The notes beneath the pieces were generated by a model. The model was not told where the DNA came from. It made no database searches and was given only the letters and a program-made list of their open reading frames with translations. A stretch of DNA of 64,000 bases from Pseudomonas sp. NBRC 111124 (GTDB lineage Bacteria; Pseudomonadota; Gammaproteobacteria; Pseudomonadales; Pseudomonadaceae), in contig NZ_BCBA01000053.1 in the NCBI RefSeq assembly GCF_001320245.1, positions 122,857 through 186,856 of the forward strand. The letters run 5' to 3'. The translations under genes and the position numbers were made by a program. Positions within the stretch are counted from its first letter, which is position 1; each line of letters begins with the position of its first letter. Shown piece by piece: positions 26,201 to 34,876 of the stretch.

Positions 26201-28612
26201 ATGAAGCAAGCGTTAAAATCTGCCCCGTTTTTCAGCGTGGCCCTGGTCGCCGGGTTGCACACCGCACCGACCTTGGCCGAAGAATCCGCCGTCCAGGCCC
26301 TCGGTACAGTGATCGTCACCGGCAACCGTGGCAGCGAAAAGCGCACCGTCACCAGCAGCCCGGTGCCCATCGACGTGATCAGCGCCAAGCAGCTGCAGGA
26401 AACCGGCAAGCCCGGCCTGATGGAGGCCCTCAGTGCCAGCGTGCCGTCGCTGACCCTGCCGGAAAAGACCGGCTGGGACGCCAGCGGCATGGCCCGCGCG
26501 CCAAGCCTGCGCGGGCTCAATGCGGCCCAGGTGCTGGTGCTGGTGAACGGCAAACGCCGCCACACCAGCGCCACCCTGAACATCAGCGGCATCAACGCCG
26601 GTGCTGCGCCCAGCGACCTCGACCTGATCCCGATCAGCGCCATCGACCATGTCGAAGTGCTGCGTGACGGGGCGGCAGCCCAGTATGGCTCCGACGCCAT
26701 CGCCGGGGTGATCAACGTGATCCTCAAAGCCGACACCAGCGGTACTGCGGTGAGCAACGTCGGCCAGGGTTACGACGGCAAGAAACAGACCGTGCAGCAA
26801 AGCCTCAACAAAGGCTTCGAGATCGGCCGCGACGGCGTCCTTCAGCTGGCGCTCGACGCCCGCAGCCAGAACGACGACAACAAGGCCAGCGCCAACGGCT
26901 ACAGCCAGGCCGAAGCACTGGACCGTGCGGGCAAGGTCACCTACGGCGGCTATGGCACACCGAAGATCAACCTGCTGACCCTGGGTTACAACGCCGAGCT
27001 GCCGCTGGAAGATGACCTCACCCTGTATTCGTTCAGCACCTGGTCGTACCGCAAGGCCGAGCAAGGTCAGAACTTCCGCCTGCCGACCATCGTCAACACC
27101 ATCACCACCGGCCCCAACGGTCGCCCGTCCGGCTACACGCCCACCTGGTACATCGAGGAATACGATTACCAGGCGGCATTCGGTGCCAGGGGCCTGGCCG
27201 GCGACTGGGACTGGGACCTGTCCAGCACCTACGGGCGCAACCAGGCCAAACAAGGCACCTGGAACAACCAGAACCCGTCGCTGGGCGAGGCCACGCCCAA
27301 CCATTTCGAATCCGGTACCTGGGTCAGCTCGCAGCTGACCAGCAACCTCGACCTGCACCGCAGCTTCGAGGTGGGGCTGGCCAAGCCACTGGACTTCTCC
27401 TGGGGCCTGGAGCAACGGCGCGACACCTACCAGGTACAGGCCGGCGACTGGGCCAGCTGGGCGGACGGCGGCTACTGCGCGGCGCCCGGTAACTGCGCCG
27501 CGTCCGGTGCCCAGGTCACCAACGGTATTTCCCCCGCCGAGGCCGACAGCGCCAGCCGCAACAGTTACGCGGGTTATGTGGATGTCGGTTTCAACCCACT
27601 GCCGCAATGGTACTGGGGTGCGGCCCTGCGCTATGAGCATTACGATCGCGGCATCGGCGCCACCCGCAGCGGCAAGCTGACCAGCCGCTACGAGCTGACC
27701 CCGGAGCTGGCGGTGCGGGCCACGGTGAGCAACGGCTTCCGTGCGCCGTCACTGGCCAACAGCCTGTTCAGCGCCCGCTCCACCACCTACGGCGTTGTCG
27801 ACGGCGTGTACCAGTCGATCAACTATGGCGTGCTGCCGGTGGACTCGGCCGCTGCCCAGGCCTTGGGCGCCGAACCCCTGAAGCCGGAAAAGTCGACCAA
27901 CTACAGCCTCGGCCTGACCTGGCAACCCAGCGAGCGCCTGGCCTTCACCGCCGACGCCTACCTGATCAACGTACGCGACCGCATCACCCTCACCGGCACG
28001 CTGCTTGGCTCGGAGGTGACCCAGACCCTGCTGGCCAACGGCATCGACTCGACCTCGGGCGGCCAGTACTTTACCAACGGCGCCGACACCCGTACCAAAG
28101 GCCTGGATCTGGTGGGCAGCTACGACCATGACCTGGGCAGCGCCGGCACTGTCAAATGGACGGCAGCCTTCAACTGGAACGACACCGAGATCCTCGCCTA
28201 CAAGGACAGCGTGAACATCCTCGGCACCTCTTACGAGCTGATGAACCGCCAAGCGCGCAATTTCCTCACCGATGTGCAGCCGCACACCAAGCTGATCCTC
28301 GGCGGCAACTGGCGCCTGGACCGCTACCGGGTCAACCTGGGGCTGACCCGCTACGGCTCATGGCGCGAAGTGAACGCCGCCAATGACCGTTCGCTGGACC
28401 GCGAATACAAGGCACGCTGGATCACCGACCTGGATGTGGGTTACCAGTTGACCAAGGATTTGGAACTGGCGATCGGCGCACGCAACCTGTTCGATGTGTA
28501 CCCCGAGCGCCAGGCGCCGAGCAGCAAGACCATGACCAAAGGGTATGGCGCCTATTCGCCGTATGGTTTCACCGGGGGATACTACTTCGGGAGGCTGACG
28601 TACAACTTCTGA
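26201..28612 (+). CDS. TonB-dependent outer-membrane receptor
   Basis: 803 residues. Signal peptide to about residue 26 (ending TLAEES), plug domain (SSPVPIDVISAKQLQETGK, VLVLVNGKRRHTS, VEVLRDGAAAQYGSDAIAG) and a barrel that ends GRLTYNF, with the terminal Phe of outer-membrane proteins. No signalling extension. It is related to the receptor at 6446 (same LVNGKRRH and AAQYGSDA blocks). It follows RidA by 34 bases, so oxidase, RidA and receptor form one unit. It presumably brings in the amine substrate; the substrate is unknown. Confidence 0.92.
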   Translation: MKQALKSAPFFSVALVAGLHTAPTLAEESAVQALGTVIVTGNRGSEKRTVTSSPVPIDVISAKQLQETGKPGLMEALSASVPSLTLPEKTGWDASGMARAPSLRGLNAAQVLVLVNGKRRHTSATLNISGINAGAAPSDLDLIPISAIDHVEVLRDGAAAQYGSDAIAGVINVILKADTSGTAVSNVGQGYDGKKQTVQQSLNKGFEIGRDGVLQLALDARSQNDDNKASANGYSQAEALDRAGKVTYGGYGTPKINLLTLGYNAELPLEDDLTLYSFSTWSYRKAEQGQNFRLPTIVNTITTGPNGRPSGYTPTWYIEEYDYQAAFGARGLAGDWDWDLSSTYGRNQAKQGTWNNQNPSLGEATPNHFESGTWVSSQLTSNLDLHRSFEVGLAKPLDFSWGLEQRRDTYQVQAGDWASWADGGYCAAPGNCAASGAQVTNGISPAEADSASRNSYAGYVDVGFNPLPQWYWGAALRYEHYDRGIGATRSGKLTSRYELTPELAVRATVSNGFRAPSLANSLFSARSTTYGVVDGVYQSINYGVLPVDSAAAQALGAEPLKPEKSTNYSLGLTWQPSERLAFTADAYLINVRDRITLTGTLLGSEVTQTLLANGIDSTSGGQYFTNGADTRTKGLDLVGSYDHDLGSAGTVKWTAAFNWNDTEILAYKDSVNILGTSYELMNRQARNFLTDVQPHTKLILGGNWRLDRYRVNLGLTRYGSWREVNAANDRSLDREYKARWITDLDVGYQLTKDLELAIGARNLFDVYPERQAPSSKTMTKGYGAYSPYGFTGGYYFGRLTYNF

Positions 28613-28617
28613 GATGG

Positions 28618-28642
28618 CCGGGGGCCGCAACGCGGCCCCCGG
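28618..28642. terminator. Strong bidirectional hairpin terminator
   Basis: CCGGGGGCCGC and GCGGCCCCCGG form a perfect 11-bp stem with the loop AAC, five bases after the TonB receptor stop and four before the stop of the convergent LLM gene. Confidence 0.85.
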
Positions 28643-28646
28643 TGAT

Positions 28647-29966
28647 TTACTGGCTGAACCGCGGAAGCGGCAACCCCAGGCTCTCGCGCAACGTGCTGCC
28701 TTCATAGGCCGTACGGTAAACCCCACGTTCCTGCAGCAATGGCACCACCTCCTCGGTAAACCGGCGGAACTGCCCCGGATGCCCGATGTAGATATTGAAC
28801 CCGTCCAACGCCCTGGACTCGAACCACTCGGCCATCTTCGCCGCCACCGTTTCAGCCGACCCCACAAACGCCCCGGGCCGTAACTGACGGCCGAACTCGA
28901 CCGCCTGGCGCAGGCTGAAGCCCTTGTCCCGGGCCTGGTCGGCGATGCGCTTGGCGTTGGTGAAGAAGCTGCTGCGGGCGTATTCCAGGCTCTGCTGCGG
29001 GAACGGCGCGTCGAGGTCGTACTGGCTGAAGTCATGCCAGCCGAAATTGCGCCCGAACTCTTTCAACGCCAGTTCGAAACTGTGGTCAGCCTGGTGGTAG
29101 TGACGTTCGATCTCGCGGGCGTGCTCATCGGTGTCGCCCACGTAGATTTCCGCCCCCGGCAACACCAGCACCTGCTCCGGATCACGCCCCAAACGTGCGG
29201 CGCGGCCCTTGATGTCGCGGTAGAACGCCTGGCCTTGTTCAATGCTGGCGGCATGGGTGAACACCACGTCGGCGGTGGCCGCGCCCAGGTCTCGACCCTG
29301 CTCGGAGTCACCGGCCTGGAAGATCACCGGCTGGCCCTGTGGCGAGCGCTGGATGTTCAACGGCCCGACGACGGAAAAGTGCTCGCCCTTGTGCGCGAGA
29401 TCATGCAGTTTGGCCGGGTCGAGGAAACGGCCGCTGGCCCGATCGCGGGGGAACGCATCGTCTTCATACGAATGCCACAGCCCCTGCACCACCTGCACAT
29501 GCTCCTGGGCGCGGGCGTAACGGGTGTCGTAGTCGTAGTGCTCGTCCAGCCCGTAGTTGCCGGCGGTGCCGGCATCACCGCTGGTGACCACGTTCCAGCC
29601 GGCGCGGCCCTTGCTGATCAGGTCCAGCGAGGCGAGCCGGCGGGCGACGTTGAACGGCGCGTTATACGAGGTCGTCAGGGTGCCGACCAGGCCGATATGG
29701 CGGGTGCTGACCGCCAGCGCTGAAAGCAGGGTCAGCGGCTCCAGACGGTTGAGGTAATGCGAGGGCGAGCCGGGCGTGATGAACTGGCTGTCGACGATGA
29801 ATATCAGGTCGAACAGCGCAGCTTCCGCCTGGCGGGCGATGTCGATGTACCAGTCGATATTGACGCTGGCATCGGCGGGCAATTCGGGGTCGAGCCACAG
29901 GTTGTGCCGGCCCGGGCCACCACAGCCCATGGTCAGGGCACCGAGTTTGATCTGTCGTTTACGCAT
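28647..29966 (-). CDS. LLM flavin-dependent monooxygenase (NtaA/SnaA/DszA family)
   Basis: 439 residues, third luciferase-like enzyme of the region and a paralogue of the one at 21267. It starts RKRQIKLGALTMGCGGPGRH and has the family blocks FDLIFIVDSQ, SKGRAGWNVVTSGD, SPQGQPVIFQAGDSEQGRD. A conserved FMNH2-dependent oxygenase; substrate unknown. AGGA lies seven bases before the ATG. It follows a sulfonate-type binding protein by 54 bases in the same direction, so the two are probably co-transcribed and concern the same compound. Confidence 0.9.
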   Translation of the reverse strand: MRKRQIKLGALTMGCGGPGRHNLWLDPELPADASVNIDWYIDIARQAEAALFDLIFIVDSQFITPGSPSHYLNRLEPLTLLSALAVSTRHIGLVGTLTTSYNAPFNVARRLASLDLISKGRAGWNVVTSGDAGTAGNYGLDEHYDYDTRYARAQEHVQVVQGLWHSYEDDAFPRDRASGRFLDPAKLHDLAHKGEHFSVVGPLNIQRSPQGQPVIFQAGDSEQGRDLGAATADVVFTHAASIEQGQAFYRDIKGRAARLGRDPEQVLVLPGAEIYVGDTDEHAREIERHYHQADHSFELALKEFGRNFGWHDFSQYDLDAPFPQQSLEYARSSFFTNAKRIADQARDKGFSLRQAVEFGRQLRPGAFVGSAETVAAKMAEWFESRALDGFNIYIGHPGQFRRFTEEVVPLLQERGVYRTAYEGSTLRESLGLPLPRFSQ

Positions 29967-30020
29967 GGTTAAGTCCTGATCGGTGGATGCGCTCGTTTGC
30001 AGGCGCGGGAAGCTGGCGTT

Positions 30021-30959
30021 TCAGTTGCCGCTGATGGCCGCGCCAAACGAGGTGTCGAACAGGTTCGCGGCCGGGTACGCCTTGATCAGCCCAAGCCCGG
30101 CGAAGAAGTCCACGGTCTTCTGTGCATCGACAAGGACCTGCGGGTTCAACGGTGCCAGGTCGGTACGCGCGCGGGCGAACCAGGCGCGGGCAATGTCGCC
30201 GTCTGCGCGGGTACGCTGAGCCCAGGCATCGGCGTAGGCCTCGGTGTTGGCCGGGGCGCTCAGGGTCCAGTCACGGGCCTTTTTCAGGCGCTGCAGGAAG
30301 TCAGCGATCTGGGCACGCTTTTGCTCCACCGACGTGCTGTTGGCCACCACGAAGCTCTGCGCCGGGATCACCCCTTCAGCGGTGGCCAGCACGCGGGCGC
30401 CCTGGCGCTCCTGTTGGGTCACGTAAGGTTCCCAGGTGGCGATCACGTCCACCGAACCCCCGTCCAGGGCGTGGGAGGCGTCCAGTGCGCTGAGATAACG
30501 CAGTTCCAGCGCATCGCGAGGTACCCCGGCCTGGTCCAGGGCGCTGAACAGCAATTGCTGGCTCCACGACCCTTTCCAGATCGCTGCGCGCTTGCCACGC
30601 AGGTCCTGCAGGCTGTTAATGCCGGAGTCCTTGCGCGCCAGGATGGCCACGCCTTGCAGATTCTGCCGGCTGACCGCGATCACCTTGATTGGCGCCCCCA
30701 GGGCACCCAGGAACAGCGGCGGCGCATCGCCCAGCAGGCCGATGTCGAGGCTGCCGACATTGAGCGCCTCGGCCACGGGCGAGCCTGCGGTGAACTGCTT
30801 CCATTCCAGCGTATAAGGCAGGTCGTCGAGCACCCCGGCCGCTTCCATCACCGCGCGGGCGTTGTAGCTCTGGTCGCCGACCACCAGGGTCTGAGCGGCG
30901 GCGGCAAGGCTGAAAGTGGTGGCCAGCAGCGTGGCGGCCAAGTGTTTGATGTAGCGCAC
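30021..30959 (-). CDS. Sulfonate-type ABC transporter substrate-binding protein
   Basis: 312 residues, third SsuA/TauA-like binding protein in the window. Signal peptide ends LAAAAQ; mature protein TLVVGDQSYNARAVMEAAG, with GKRAAIWKGSWSQQLL and VDVIATWEPYV as in its paralogues at 9544 and 10517. GTG is the start; GGAG lies six bases before it. Again no permease or ATPase gene is present, while the next gene is a monooxygenase. Confidence 0.87.
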   Translation of the reverse strand: MRYIKHLAATLLATTFSLAAAAQTLVVGDQSYNARAVMEAAGVLDDLPYTLEWKQFTAGSPVAEALNVGSLDIGLLGDAPPLFLGALGAPIKVIAVSRQNLQGVAILARKDSGINSLQDLRGKRAAIWKGSWSQQLLFSALDQAGVPRDALELRYLSALDASHALDGGSVDVIATWEPYVTQQERQGARVLATAEGVIPAQSFVVANSTSVEQKRAQIADFLQRLKKARDWTLSAPANTEAYADAWAQRTRADGDIARAWFARARTDLAPLNPQVLVDAQKTVDFFAGLGLIKAYPAANLFDTSFGAAISGN

Positions 30960-31170
30960 GTTCGTCTCCAGATACCCGTTCGGGGCATGTGAGGCGATCC
31001 GCGCGTGCGGTCTCGTCTTGAATTATTTATAGCCCGAAGGCATTAGCTTTTAGTTTTTTATAATCTATAGCGAGTACTGAGGCCTGTGAAATGCACAATA
31101 GGCATATCCTCATGCCTTCAGGGTAACGCCATTTCAAAACATAACCGCGCAGCTGTAAATGCATTATTTG

Positions 31171-31187
31171 CATATTAGCTTATTATC
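31171..31187 (+). promoter_or_regulatory. Promoter-like element before the thiol dioxygenase gene
   Basis: CATATTAGCTTATTATC shares CATATTAG and TTATT with the minus-strand element near 11586, and CATA, TTAGCTTA with the four-copy block. The region 31021-31250 is AT-rich, and lies between two divergent sulfur genes. It may hold the -10 box for the dioxygenase unit. The -35 is not evident. Confidence 0.4.
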
Positions 31188-31256
31188 ATTTTGCATTTTG
31201 CGAATAGATTCCAGGTTTGTTAGGGTTAACTGAAACCTGTAAGCCGAGCCTGAACC

Positions 31257-31865
31257 ATGAGCCAGAACCCGCGCCCGGAGCGCTTGCGCCGTTTCATCGA
31301 CCGCCTTGCCGGGCTGCTCGATCAGCAACCCGATGAAGCGACCCTCCTCGACCATGGCCAGCGCTTGCTGGCCGAACTGGTCGCCCATGATGACTGGCTG
31401 CCAGACGACCTCGCCCAGCCCGACCCGCAGCGCTACCAGCAGTACCTGCTGCACTGCGATTCGCGTCAGCGGTTCTCGGTGGTGAGCTTCGTCTGGGGCC
31501 CTGGGCAGCAAACCCCCATCCACGACCACCGGGTCTGGGGCCTGATCGGCATGCTGCGCGGTGCCGAGCTTGCCCAAGGCTTCGCCCGTGACGCCAACGG
31601 CGGGCTGACACCGGAGGGCCCGGCGGTACGCCTGGCGCCCGGCCAGGTGGAAGCGGTATCGCCGCGTATCGGCGACATCCACCAGGTCAGCAATGCGTTC
31701 GCCGACCAGGTTTCGATCAGCATCCACGTCTATGGCGGCAACATCGGTGCGGTTAAACGCGCGGTATACGCCGCGGACGGCAGCGAAAAACCGTTTATCT
31801 CCGGCTATTCCAATACCCGCCTGCCCAACATCTGGGACCTGTCCAAAGAGAGCCCTGCCCAATGA
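31257..31865 (+). CDS. 3-Mercaptopropionate dioxygenase (cysteine dioxygenase family)
   Basis: 202 residues, a cupin-fold thiol dioxygenase. Iron ligands His89 and His91 (PIHDHRVWG) and His142 (DIHQVSNAF) fall at the same numbers as in the Pseudomonas aeruginosa enzyme. Residue 62 is Gln, not the Arg of true cysteine dioxygenases, and the Ser155/His157/Tyr159 triad is complete, which points to 3-mercaptopropionate as main substrate. The product is 3-sulfinopropionate, a route to sulfite. The next gene, a rhodanese, overlaps it by four bases (ATGA). Confidence 0.93.
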   Translation: MSQNPRPERLRRFIDRLAGLLDQQPDEATLLDHGQRLLAELVAHDDWLPDDLAQPDPQRYQQYLLHCDSRQRFSVVSFVWGPGQQTPIHDHRVWGLIGMLRGAELAQGFARDANGGLTPEGPAVRLAPGQVEAVSPRIGDIHQVSNAFADQVSISIHVYGGNIGAVKRAVYAADGSEKPFISGYSNTRLPNIWDLSKESPAQ

Positions 31866-33445
31866 GCACCGTCACTACCCGCCGTTACCACGACATCCGC
31901 CGTGCCTTGCTGGCCCGGGAAGAACTGGCCTTGATCGACGTGCGCGAGGAAGACCCGTTCGCCCAGGACCACCCGCTGTTCGCGGCCAACATTCCCTTGT
32001 CGAAACTGGAGCTTGAAGTGTTCGACCGGGTACCGCGGCGTGATACCGCCATCACCGTCTACGACGACGGTGAAGGCCTCGCGGCCGTCGCGGCACAACG
32101 CCTGTTGGCCCTGGGCTACAGCGACGTGGCCGTGCTCGAAGGCGGCCTTGCGGGCTGGCGCGCGGCCGGTGGCGAGCTGTTCCGCGATGTCAACGTGCCG
32201 AGCAAGGCCTTCGGCGAACTGGTCGAGAGCGTACGCCATACCCCGTCGCTCGCCGCTGAGCAGGTGCAGGCGCTGCTGGATGACAAGGCCAACGTGGTGG
32301 TGCTCGACGCCCGCCGCTTCGACGAATACCAGACCATGAGCATTCCCGGCGGCATCAGCGTACCTGGCGCCGAGCTGGTGCTGCGCGTGGCCGAGCTGGC
32401 ACCAGACCCGGCTACCCAAGTGATCGTCAACTGCGCCGGGCGCACCCGCAGCATCATCGGCACCCAATCCCTGGTCAACGCCGGCATCCCCAACCCGGTG
32501 GCAGCCCTGCGCAACGGCACCATTGGCTGGACCCTCGCCGGCCAGCAACTGGCCCACGGCCAGGCGCGCCGCTTCGCCAGCGTCAGTGACACGACCCGTG
32601 CCAACGCCGCACAGCAGGCCCACCGCGTGGCCGAGCGCGCCGGTGTGCTGCGCCTCGACCGTGCCGGGCTGGCCAACTGGCAGGCCGAAACGTCCCGCAC
32701 CACCTACCTGTTTGATGTGCGCACGCCTGAGGAATACAGCGCCGGCCACCTACCTGGTAGCCGTCCGGTGCCCGGCGGGCAACTGGTGCAGGAAACCGAC
32801 CATTTCGCCAGCGTGCGCGGGGCGCGCATCGTGCTGGTGGACGACGACGGTGTGCGCGCCAACATGAGCGCTTCGTGGCTGGCTCAGATGGGCTGGCAGG
32901 TGGCGGTACTCGACGGCCTGACCACGGCGGACTTCAGCGCCAGCGGCGACTGGCAGCCGCAACTGCCGGCATTGCCCGAGGCCCGCGAGGTCACCGTCGA
33001 ACAACTGGCCAGCTGGCTGGAAGCGCAAGGCACTGTGCTGCTCGATTTCACCACCAGCGCCAATTACGTCAAGCGTCATATCCCAGGCGCCCATTGGGCG
33101 ATCCGTGCGCAGCTGGCTGAAGCACTGGAGCGCCTGCCGCAGGCCAGCCGTTACGTGCTGACCTGCGGCAGCAGCCTGCTGGCACGCTTCGCCGCCCAAG
33201 ACCTGCAGGCCCTGACCCGCACCCCGGTGTACCTGCTCGAAGGCGGCACCACCCGCTGGATCGCTGCCGGGCAAGCGCTGGAAAGCGGCGAGCGCCACCT
33301 TACCGTGCCACGTAGCGACCGCTACCGACGCCCCTACGAGGGCACGGACAACCCGCGCGAGGCCATGCAAGGCTACCTGGACTGGGAATTCGGCCTGATT
33401 GCGCAACTGGAGCGCGACGGCACCCATGGGTTCAAGGTGCTCTGA
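31862..33445 (+). CDS. Four-domain rhodanese sulfurtransferase
   Basis: 527 residues made of four rhodanese repeats. Domain 2 has the active-site Cys191 in NCAGRTRS; domain 4 has Cys435 in LTCGSSLLA. Domains 1 (TVYDDGEG) and 3 (LVDDDGVR) have Asp where the Cys should be, so only two can carry a persulfide. Cytoplasmic. Coupled to the thiol dioxygenase gene by a 4-base overlap, as in P. aeruginosa. A role in handling sulfane sulfur or sulfinate products of thiol oxidation is inferred. Confidence 0.9.
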   Translation: MSTVTTRRYHDIRRALLAREELALIDVREEDPFAQDHPLFAANIPLSKLELEVFDRVPRRDTAITVYDDGEGLAAVAAQRLLALGYSDVAVLEGGLAGWRAAGGELFRDVNVPSKAFGELVESVRHTPSLAAEQVQALLDDKANVVVLDARRFDEYQTMSIPGGISVPGAELVLRVAELAPDPATQVIVNCAGRTRSIIGTQSLVNAGIPNPVAALRNGTIGWTLAGQQLAHGQARRFASVSDTTRANAAQQAHRVAERAGVLRLDRAGLANWQAETSRTTYLFDVRTPEEYSAGHLPGSRPVPGGQLVQETDHFASVRGARIVLVDDDGVRANMSASWLAQMGWQVAVLDGLTTADFSASGDWQPQLPALPEAREVTVEQLASWLEAQGTVLLDFTTSANYVKRHIPGAHWAIRAQLAEALERLPQASRYVLTCGSSLLARFAAQDLQALTRTPVYLLEGGTTRWIAAGQALESGERHLTVPRSDRYRRPYEGTDNPREAMQGYLDWEFGLIAQLERDGTHGFKVL

Positions 33446-33518
33446 ACCTGACCACGCGACAACGATGATAGCCGCGCGTCCACGTGGCCCGGAGTGGTTC
33501 CACCGCCCAGCACGTGGC

Positions 33519-34700
33519 TCACGGCGCTTTGCCCCCAACCCGCATGGTCAAAGCCGTTGCAGCCAAGAGCATCACACCACTGGCGATGAACGTCGCCTGA
33601 TAACCCATATGGTCGTAGAGCACCCCACCCAGAGTAGCGCCCAAGGTGATCGCCAATTGAATCACCGCAACCATCAGGCCGCCCCCCGCTTCGGCATCTT
33701 CAGGCAGCATCCTGGCGAGCCAGGTGAACCACCCAACGGGCGCACATGTGGCAATCAGACCCCAGGCGCCCAACAGCACCGCCGTCGGAACCAGCCAGGA
33801 ACCCGTAGCGATCACTGCGAAGGCAATGGCCGCCATCAACAGTGGAATGCCAAGCAGTACCCTGGGCAGATGCCGACCTACGAGCGATCCGACCATCATC
33901 GTGCCGAGCAACCCTGCAACACCGATGATCAGCAGAAGTAACGAAAGTGTCGGCACGTCCACTTGGGTGACCGTTTCCAGGAAGGGCCGCAAGTAGGTGA
34001 ACAGTGTGAACTGCCCCATGAACAGGAACCCAACCGCGGCCATACCAAGCGCAACCTTGGCGTTTGTCAGCAGCCGCAGAGATCCAGTGGCAGCACCCGT
34101 CGTTCGCTCACTCGGCATCGATGGCAATGTGAATGCTTGCCAGATCAATGCCAGTACGGCGAGCGGCACGACACAGAAGAACGCGCCCCGCCAGCCGATT
34201 ACACCACCCAGATAGCTGCCTACCGGCGCAGCGACGGCCGTGGCCAAAGCAGTCCCCCCCTGCATCACGGCAATGGCCCTGGGCACAAGCGCGTCAGGGG
34301 CGATGCGCATCATCACGGCAGTCGACATTGACCAGTAACCGCCAATCGCAACGCCCAGTATTGCCCGCCCCAACATCAACACGGTGTAGTTCGGAGCAAA
34401 GGCGACGAGCGCACCTGAAACCAGCATCAAGGCTGTGGTGCCCAACAGGACGGGCTTGCGATCAACGCCCTGGGTCATCGATGCCAGCAACAAGCTGGTG
34501 ATCACGGCGAAAAAGCCCGAGATGGCAATGGCCTGCCCGGCCTGACCCTCTGTCAGCGACAGGTCCGAGGCGATAGGCGTAAGCAGGCTCACGGGTAGAA
34601 ATTCGGACGCAACCAGCGCAAAGGCACAAAGGGACATTGCCAGGACGGCGCCCCAGACGTGGCGGCTGGCACGCGGGGCTGACAGGACTGTGCTACTCAT
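33519..34700 (-). CDS. MFS efflux transporter, 12-helix DHA1 type
   Basis: 393 residues. The sequence ALVASEFLPVSLLTPIASDL and the motif QGVDRKPVLLGTTALM in the first cytoplasmic loop identify a drug:H+ antiporter of the AraJ/NepI sort. It is divergent from an AraC-type regulator that probably controls it. The start is placed at MSSTVLSAPR because the nine upstream codons lie outside the usual family start. Substrate unknown. Confidence 0.87.
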   Translation of the reverse strand: MSSTVLSAPRASRHVWGAVLAMSLCAFALVASEFLPVSLLTPIASDLSLTEGQAGQAIAISGFFAVITSLLLASMTQGVDRKPVLLGTTALMLVSGALVAFAPNYTVLMLGRAILGVAIGGYWSMSTAVMMRIAPDALVPRAIAVMQGGTALATAVAAPVGSYLGGVIGWRGAFFCVVPLAVLALIWQAFTLPSMPSERTTGAATGSLRLLTNAKVALGMAAVGFLFMGQFTLFTYLRPFLETVTQVDVPTLSLLLLIIGVAGLLGTMMVGSLVGRHLPRVLLGIPLLMAAIAFAVIATGSWLVPTAVLLGAWGLIATCAPVGWFTWLARMLPEDAEAGGGLMVAVIQLAITLGATLGGVLYDHMGYQATFIASGVMLLAATALTMRVGGKAP

Positions 34701-34876
34701 AAGTATTCTCGAATCTGACAAAGGCAACGGATTGCCATCATCCCAGCCCGAAAATCAGGATCAGTAGAGCAATCTGCCGGTTTTCTTGCCTGATCGTCCA
34801 AGTGGCTGTCCAACGTGATGGACAGCGCCAAGTGCAGAGGCTTAGAGTTTTTCCAGAATGAACGGGATAACGAGCC

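Noticed and set aside
31021..31080. Possible further copy of the sulfur block before the binding-protein gene at 30959
   Set aside because: The minus strand has TATAAATAATT but the TAGCTTAGAACC part is absent, so the likeness is only AT-richness.
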